A stretch of 64,000 nt of DNA, taken from Clostridium zeae (GTDB lineage Bacteria; Bacillota; Clostridia; Clostridiales; Clostridiaceae). Numbering within the stretch: position 1 is the first letter of the stretch; each line of letters starts with the position of its first letter. Positions 60,693 to 64,000 of the stretch are shown here, piece after piece. The position numbers were made by a program, and so were the translations under genes. Below the pieces are notes generated by a model. It worked only from the letters and a program-made list of their open reading frames with translations. It was not told the origin of the DNA and searched no databases. The DNA lies in assembly GCF_017312485.1 (NCBI RefSeq), contig NZ_BMBA01000013.1, positions 1 to 64,000 on the forward strand. The letters are read 5' to 3'.

Positions 60693-61490
60693 ATGAAAAA
60701 ATATTATAAAATTATTTTGCCCTTAATATTGTTGATATCATCAATATTATCCGGAGCTTCCTCTAATGATTTACCTAATAAACCAACATCAGATATTTTC
60801 TTTCAAGACTATGCTAAGATGTTTTCTAATGATACTAAAAACTATATACTTTCAACCTCCAACGATATAAGAAATAAAACTACAGCAGAGGTTGCAGTTG
60901 TAACTATAGATTCATTAAACGGCTCTTCCATAGAAGAATATGCAAACTCTCTATTTAGAAAATGGGGCATTGGTAATAAAGAAAAGAATAATGGTGTTCT
61001 AATATTAATCTCAAAAAATGACAGGAAGTTTAGAATTGAAGTCGGATACGGTTTAGAAGGTATATTGCCTGATGGAAAAGTAGGCTCATATTTAAGAGAA
61101 ATGTCTGCATACTTTAAAGAAAATCAATATGATAAAGGTGTGATTACTACCTATAAAAGAATAGTCGGAGATATTGGACAAGAGTACAATGTTGATGTCA
61201 CAAATTACACAAAGGATGTACCTGATAAGCTTTCTGACAACTCAGATAACATCAATAATAAATCAATTTATGATAAAGCTGCACCTGTTGTTAAGACAAT
61301 TGTTATGATAATATTCTTAATTATTGTTTTTTCTTCTAGAGGCAGAGGACGTCGTGGTGGAGGCGGTGGCTTTTACTATGGTGGCGGTTTCGGAGACGGT
61401 GGTTCTGGAGGCTTCGGTGGAAGTTCTGGTGGCTCTGATAGTTTTGGTGGAGGAGACTCTGGCGGCGGTGGATCATCTGGCGGCTGGTAA
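60693..61490 (+). CDS. TPM-domain protein (YgcG family), glycine-rich tail
   Basis: A 265-residue membrane protein. Signal peptide (residues 1-22) and a TPM domain (about 35-170, with FRKWGIGNKEKNNGVLILISKNDRKFRIEVGYGLEGILPD) are followed by a membrane helix (about 197-212, TIVMIIFLIIVFS) and a Gly/Ser tail rich in GGGGGF and GGSGG. TPM/LemA pairs occur widely; the function is not settled, with envelope stress proposed. The LemA gene follows after 30 bp in the same operon. ATG at 60693 follows GAGGAG. Confidence 0.9.
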   Translation: MKKYYKIILPLILLISSILSGASSNDLPNKPTSDIFFQDYAKMFSNDTKNYILSTSNDIRNKTTAEVAVVTIDSLNGSSIEEYANSLFRKWGIGNKEKNNGVLILISKNDRKFRIEVGYGLEGILPDGKVGSYLREMSAYFKENQYDKGVITTYKRIVGDIGQEYNVDVTNYTKDVPDKLSDNSDNINNKSIYDKAAPVVKTIVMIIFLIIVFSSRGRGRRGGGGGFYYGGGFGDGGSGGFGGSSGGSDSFGGGDSGGGGSSGGW

Positions 61491-61520
61491 TAAATATTAA
61501 TACTTGGAGGATTAAGTTGT

Positions 61521-62087
61521 ATGAATAAAAAAAGTTTTTTAATTGTAATAGGTGCGATAATTCTTGTCGCATTAATAGGTGTAGGAGTTTATGTAAGTGC
61601 TTATAATAACCTAGTTTCAAAGGATGAAAATGTTAATTCTAAATTCAGCCAAATAGATAACCAGCTTCAAAGAAGAAATGATTTAATTCCTAATTTAGTG
61701 GAAACAGTTAAAGGTTATACCAAGCATGAGGAACAAGTCTTTAAAGATTTAGCTGATGCAAGAAGCAAGCTTGCAAGCTCAACTACTGTACAGGATAAAG
61801 CAAATGCTGATGCACAAATTACCACTGCTCTAAGAGGACTTAATGTAATAGTTGAAAACTATCCAAATCTTAAAGCTAATGAAAATTATCTAAAGCTTCA
61901 AGATGAATTAGCAGGTACTGAAAATAGAATAGCTGTGGCTAGAAAAGATTATAATGACTCTGTTAAGGACTTTAACAGCTATAAGAAAAAATTCTTTGTT
62001 AATATGTTTTTTAGTGGAAAATATCAAGATAAGCAGTACTTCAAAGCAGCTGAAGGCGCTGAAAAAGTACCGTCTGTAAAATTCTAA
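61521..62087 (+). CDS. lemA: LemA family protein
   Basis: A 188-residue LemA protein. One N-terminal membrane helix (6-26, FLIVIGAIILVALIGVGVYV) with the rest outside, made of long helices: YNNLVSKDENVNSKFSQIDNQLQRRNDLIPNLVETVKGY is the family signature, and EDEL-type LKLQDELAGTENRIAVARKDYND follows. The last part KFFVNMFFSGKYQDKQYFKA also belongs. Pairs with the TPM protein upstream. ATG at 61521 follows GGAGG. Confidence 0.95.
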   Translation: MNKKSFLIVIGAIILVALIGVGVYVSAYNNLVSKDENVNSKFSQIDNQLQRRNDLIPNLVETVKGYTKHEEQVFKDLADARSKLASSTTVQDKANADAQITTALRGLNVIVENYPNLKANENYLKLQDELAGTENRIAVARKDYNDSVKDFNSYKKKFFVNMFFSGKYQDKQYFKAAEGAEKVPSVKF

Positions 62088-62090
62088 AAT

Positions 62091-62130
62091 AAAGGTCTGC
62101 TCCATAATTTTTTAAGGAGCAGACCCTTTT
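62091..62130 (+). terminator. Terminator of the TPM-LemA operon
   Basis: AAAGGTCTGCTCC / GGAGCAGACCCTTT stem, then TTATATT. Confidence 0.88.
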
Positions 62131-62311
62131 ATATTGATATCTGACTAATAATGTTAGAAAAATCAAATTTATATCGCAAAAAACACCATAAATTTTTCTA
62201 TTTCCCAGGCAATTGTTACATTTATATCATAACATATTATTTTTTTATTAGGCGCTGTTAAGCACTGTATAAAATTAACTATCCTTATGTTATTGATTAT
62301 TTTATAGAACT

Positions 62312-63814
62312 TTATTTAGTAAAATTAATTGTTTTTGCATTTTTCATATCAAGTTTAAATTTATCGTCATATTGCGGTATTACTAGGTAGTCACCTTCAC
62401 CAATATTACTAAATGTATATTCATTTCCTTCTTCGGAATATCTTCTTTCAATTCCACCATTATAATGTTCTCTTGGATCTACTATTATATCTAGGTATTC
62501 TTTGTCTTTTGACTTTCCTTCTTCCATCGCAAAATATTTTTTATATCTAGCCATATCCCTAGTTACAAATATAGTGCTTCTTTTACTTATATCTAAGCCT
62601 TTAAAACTTATATTAACTACAGTATTTCCTTCTTTCTTAACTATGGAATTTATAACTATCCCACAATCCTTACCTTGAGCTATATATTGTCCCTGTTTTA
62701 TATCGCTTAACTTAACATATTTGTAGGCATCAAAGTTCCAATTTAAATCTTCACTTTTTTGTACTCTAGGAATTATTGTTAAGGACTTAGGTACTTCCTT
62801 AAATGCAGTAAATCTGCTATATCTTTTTAATATTAAATTATCTTTATCTTGTTCGCTTATATTCTTTTCTCCTATACTAAAAATCTCCTCACCTTTGTCA
62901 TTAACTAAAACATAACTAAATCCAAGGTTTGTATACTTTCCATCAATAAATTTTTGAAAACTTGATTTATTTGCAACTATTGTATTTTCTATAGTTGTTC
63001 CTAGCGGTGAGAAAGTTATAGCATCTAAATCAAACTTAACTTCATCATTCACCTTTAATTGACCCAAGTTTTCATATCTCTTAGTCTTATCTACTAGCTG
63101 ATTCTTAGATATTTGAAACTTAAAATCCCAATTACCACTTACATCTCTAATCTTATTTAAGGAAAAACTTATATTAGACTTATCATCAACTTTACATGAC
63201 TTTATATCAATTCTTGTTATAATAATTTGACTATCTACCTTTGGATCTCCATAACTAATTTCCGTATCATAAGCTGTGTATTTCTTCTCTATCCCTTGAT
63301 CCTTAAGAAGTTTTTCTTCAAGATCAATATTATTATTGTTTATTTTTAGCTGACTTATATGAATGTCCCTTTCGCCATTTACTATATCATTATTGTTTCC
63401 ATCCTTCACTTTATATGAAAGGTAAATATAGCTTCCATCATAAACTACAGAGTTTAGTCTTACAATTATATTTTTATCTTTAGCCTCTAAATCAACATCA
63501 TTTTCATATTTTACATACTCAGAATTAGCTATTGTAGCTCTAACATTTAAATACTCCATAAAAGATCCTATGAGATTTATATCCTTCGCCCTTGCTATAC
63601 TTGATACTGTTATACCGCTAATAATCACTAATGCTATTACAGCTACCTTGCTAGTATTTTTTATGTTAAAGTTAAATCTACTTTTATTGTATTTATCTTT
63701 TCTAAAATTTTTAATAAGTGCTTTATCCAAGTCTTTTGGAGCTTTTATATCCATCGAATCATACTGTTCCGAATCCAAATCTATTTCATTAAATAATTCA
63801 TATATATCCTTCAT
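62312..63814 (-). CDS. DUF4179 domain protein, probable anti-sigma factor
   Basis: A 500-residue single-pass membrane protein. A short cytosolic N-terminus (1-55, MKDIYELFNEIDLDSEQYDS), TM at about 56-74 (VAVIALVIISGITVSSIA), then a large extracellular DUF4179/DUF5643 region. Such proteins are encoded right after ECF-type sigma factors and act as anti-sigma partners. Here the ATG (63812-63814) directly abuts the sigma stop codon, and its ribosome site GGGGAG lies in the sigma gene, so translation is coupled. Confidence 0.86.
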   Translation of the reverse strand: MKDIYELFNEIDLDSEQYDSMDIKAPKDLDKALIKNFRKDKYNKSRFNFNIKNTSKVAVIALVIISGITVSSIARAKDINLIGSFMEYLNVRATIANSEYVKYENDVDLEAKDKNIIVRLNSVVYDGSYIYLSYKVKDGNNNDIVNGERDIHISQLKINNNNIDLEEKLLKDQGIEKKYTAYDTEISYGDPKVDSQIIITRIDIKSCKVDDKSNISFSLNKIRDVSGNWDFKFQISKNQLVDKTKRYENLGQLKVNDEVKFDLDAITFSPLGTTIENTIVANKSSFQKFIDGKYTNLGFSYVLVNDKGEEIFSIGEKNISEQDKDNLILKRYSRFTAFKEVPKSLTIIPRVQKSEDLNWNFDAYKYVKLSDIKQGQYIAQGKDCGIVINSIVKKEGNTVVNISFKGLDISKRSTIFVTRDMARYKKYFAMEEGKSKDKEYLDIIVDPREHYNGGIERRYSEEGNEYTFSNIGEGDYLVIPQYDDKFKLDMKNAKTINFTK

Positions 63815-64000
63815 TTATAACATCTCCCCTAATGCCAGTTTTAGCTTTTCCTTTAAAATCTTCCTGCCTCTACTAAGATGAGTGTTTACATTTGATCTTG
63901 TTAATCCTAGATCCTTTGATATCTCGTCTGAGGAATCACCTAAAAAATACTTCTTTATAAATATACTTCTATACGGCTCCTCCATTTTTTCTATAAGTTC
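63815..64000 (-). CDS. RNA polymerase sigma factor, C-terminal part (N-terminus beyond window)
   Basis: The last 61 codons of a sigma-70 family, ECF-like factor, read from the minus strand. EKMEEPYRSIFIKKYFLGDSS and DEISKDLGLTRSNVNTHLSR form region 4.2, the helix-turn-helix that recognises the -35 element, with KILKEKLKLALGEML at the end. The gene lies immediately before the DUF4179 gene with no gap, the usual sigma/anti-sigma order. The rest is outside the window. Confidence 0.88.
   Translation of the reverse strand, partial: ELIEKMEEPYRSIFIKKYFLGDSSDEISKDLGLTRSNVNTHLSRGRKILKEKLKLALGEML

Noticed and set aside
61336-61620. 94-residue minus-strand frame with His/Leu runs
   Set aside because: It is antisense to the glycine-rich tail of the TPM protein, which creates this composition.
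1-64000. tRNA, rRNA, prophage or integrative element
   Set aside because: No tRNA cloverleaf, rRNA block, integrase, transposase or phage structural gene was seen.

Overview
The window looks like chromosome of a low-GC, spore-former-type anaerobe, most probably Clostridium sensu stricto. The reasons are the very AT-rich noncoding DNA, frequent TTG/GTG starts behind strong AGGAGG-type ribosome sites, many compact intrinsic terminators, and families typical of clostridia (CBO0543, DUF3793, ComFB, HutP, LevR-controlled PTS, FabV). I saw no rRNA, tRNA, CRISPR array, prophage or complete insertion sequence. Species is not assigned.

Layout. 1-11.2 kb: partial nucleoside/sugar ABC ATPase, a nitroreductase divergent from an HxlR regulator, a HelD-type helicase, a radical SAM/SPASM protein, an APC amino acid permease, small membrane proteins and a diguanylate cyclase. 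11.4-26.2 kb: an alpha-glucoside island with two GH65 phosphorylases, an AraC-type response regulator, a chemoreceptor, a binding protein with two permeases, a kinase-less sensor protein and a YesM-type histidine kinase. Together these suggest sensing, import and phosphorolysis of an alpha-linked glucobiose or oligoglucan. 26.4-31 kb: nitroreductase, thioesterase, patatin and a secreted glucosaminidase. 31.3-37 kb: a lactose/cellobiose-type PTS (IIA-IIB-IIC) with a textbook sigma-54 promoter and a helically phased repeat array, divergent from a LevR-type activator. 37-51 kb: acetyltransferase, alanine racemase, hydroxyacid dehydrogenase, RMD1-like protein, a large structured RNA in front of a small membrane protein, a second diguanylate cyclase, a Fur-box flavodoxin/DUF3793 operon, a short Cas6-like protein, an UgtP-like glycosyltransferase, ComFB, FabV and a WG-repeat protein. 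51.5-55.2 kb: HutP followed by a leader with promoter, UAG repeats and terminators, then a TrpXYZ-type ABC transporter. 55.4-64 kb: M50 peptidase, MocR regulator, YhhN-like protein, a fatty-acid desaturase with a Fur-like promoter, a TPM/LemA pair, and a DUF4179 protein with its sigma factor (cut by the window end).

The strongest candidates for something undescribed are: (1) the RNA at about 41433-41888, closed by an 18-bp stem, with two GAAA-capped modules and a terminator whose 3' arm carries the next gene's ribosome site; (2) the HutP-leader-ABC arrangement, which looks like HutP-type antitermination applied to a transporter; (3) a short, stand-alone Cas6-like protein; (4) a family of about ten imperfect palindromes (43-96 bp, ends GATGTACCACTTC) scattered between genes.

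All assignments come from reading the sequence and from memory of protein families; no database search was run.
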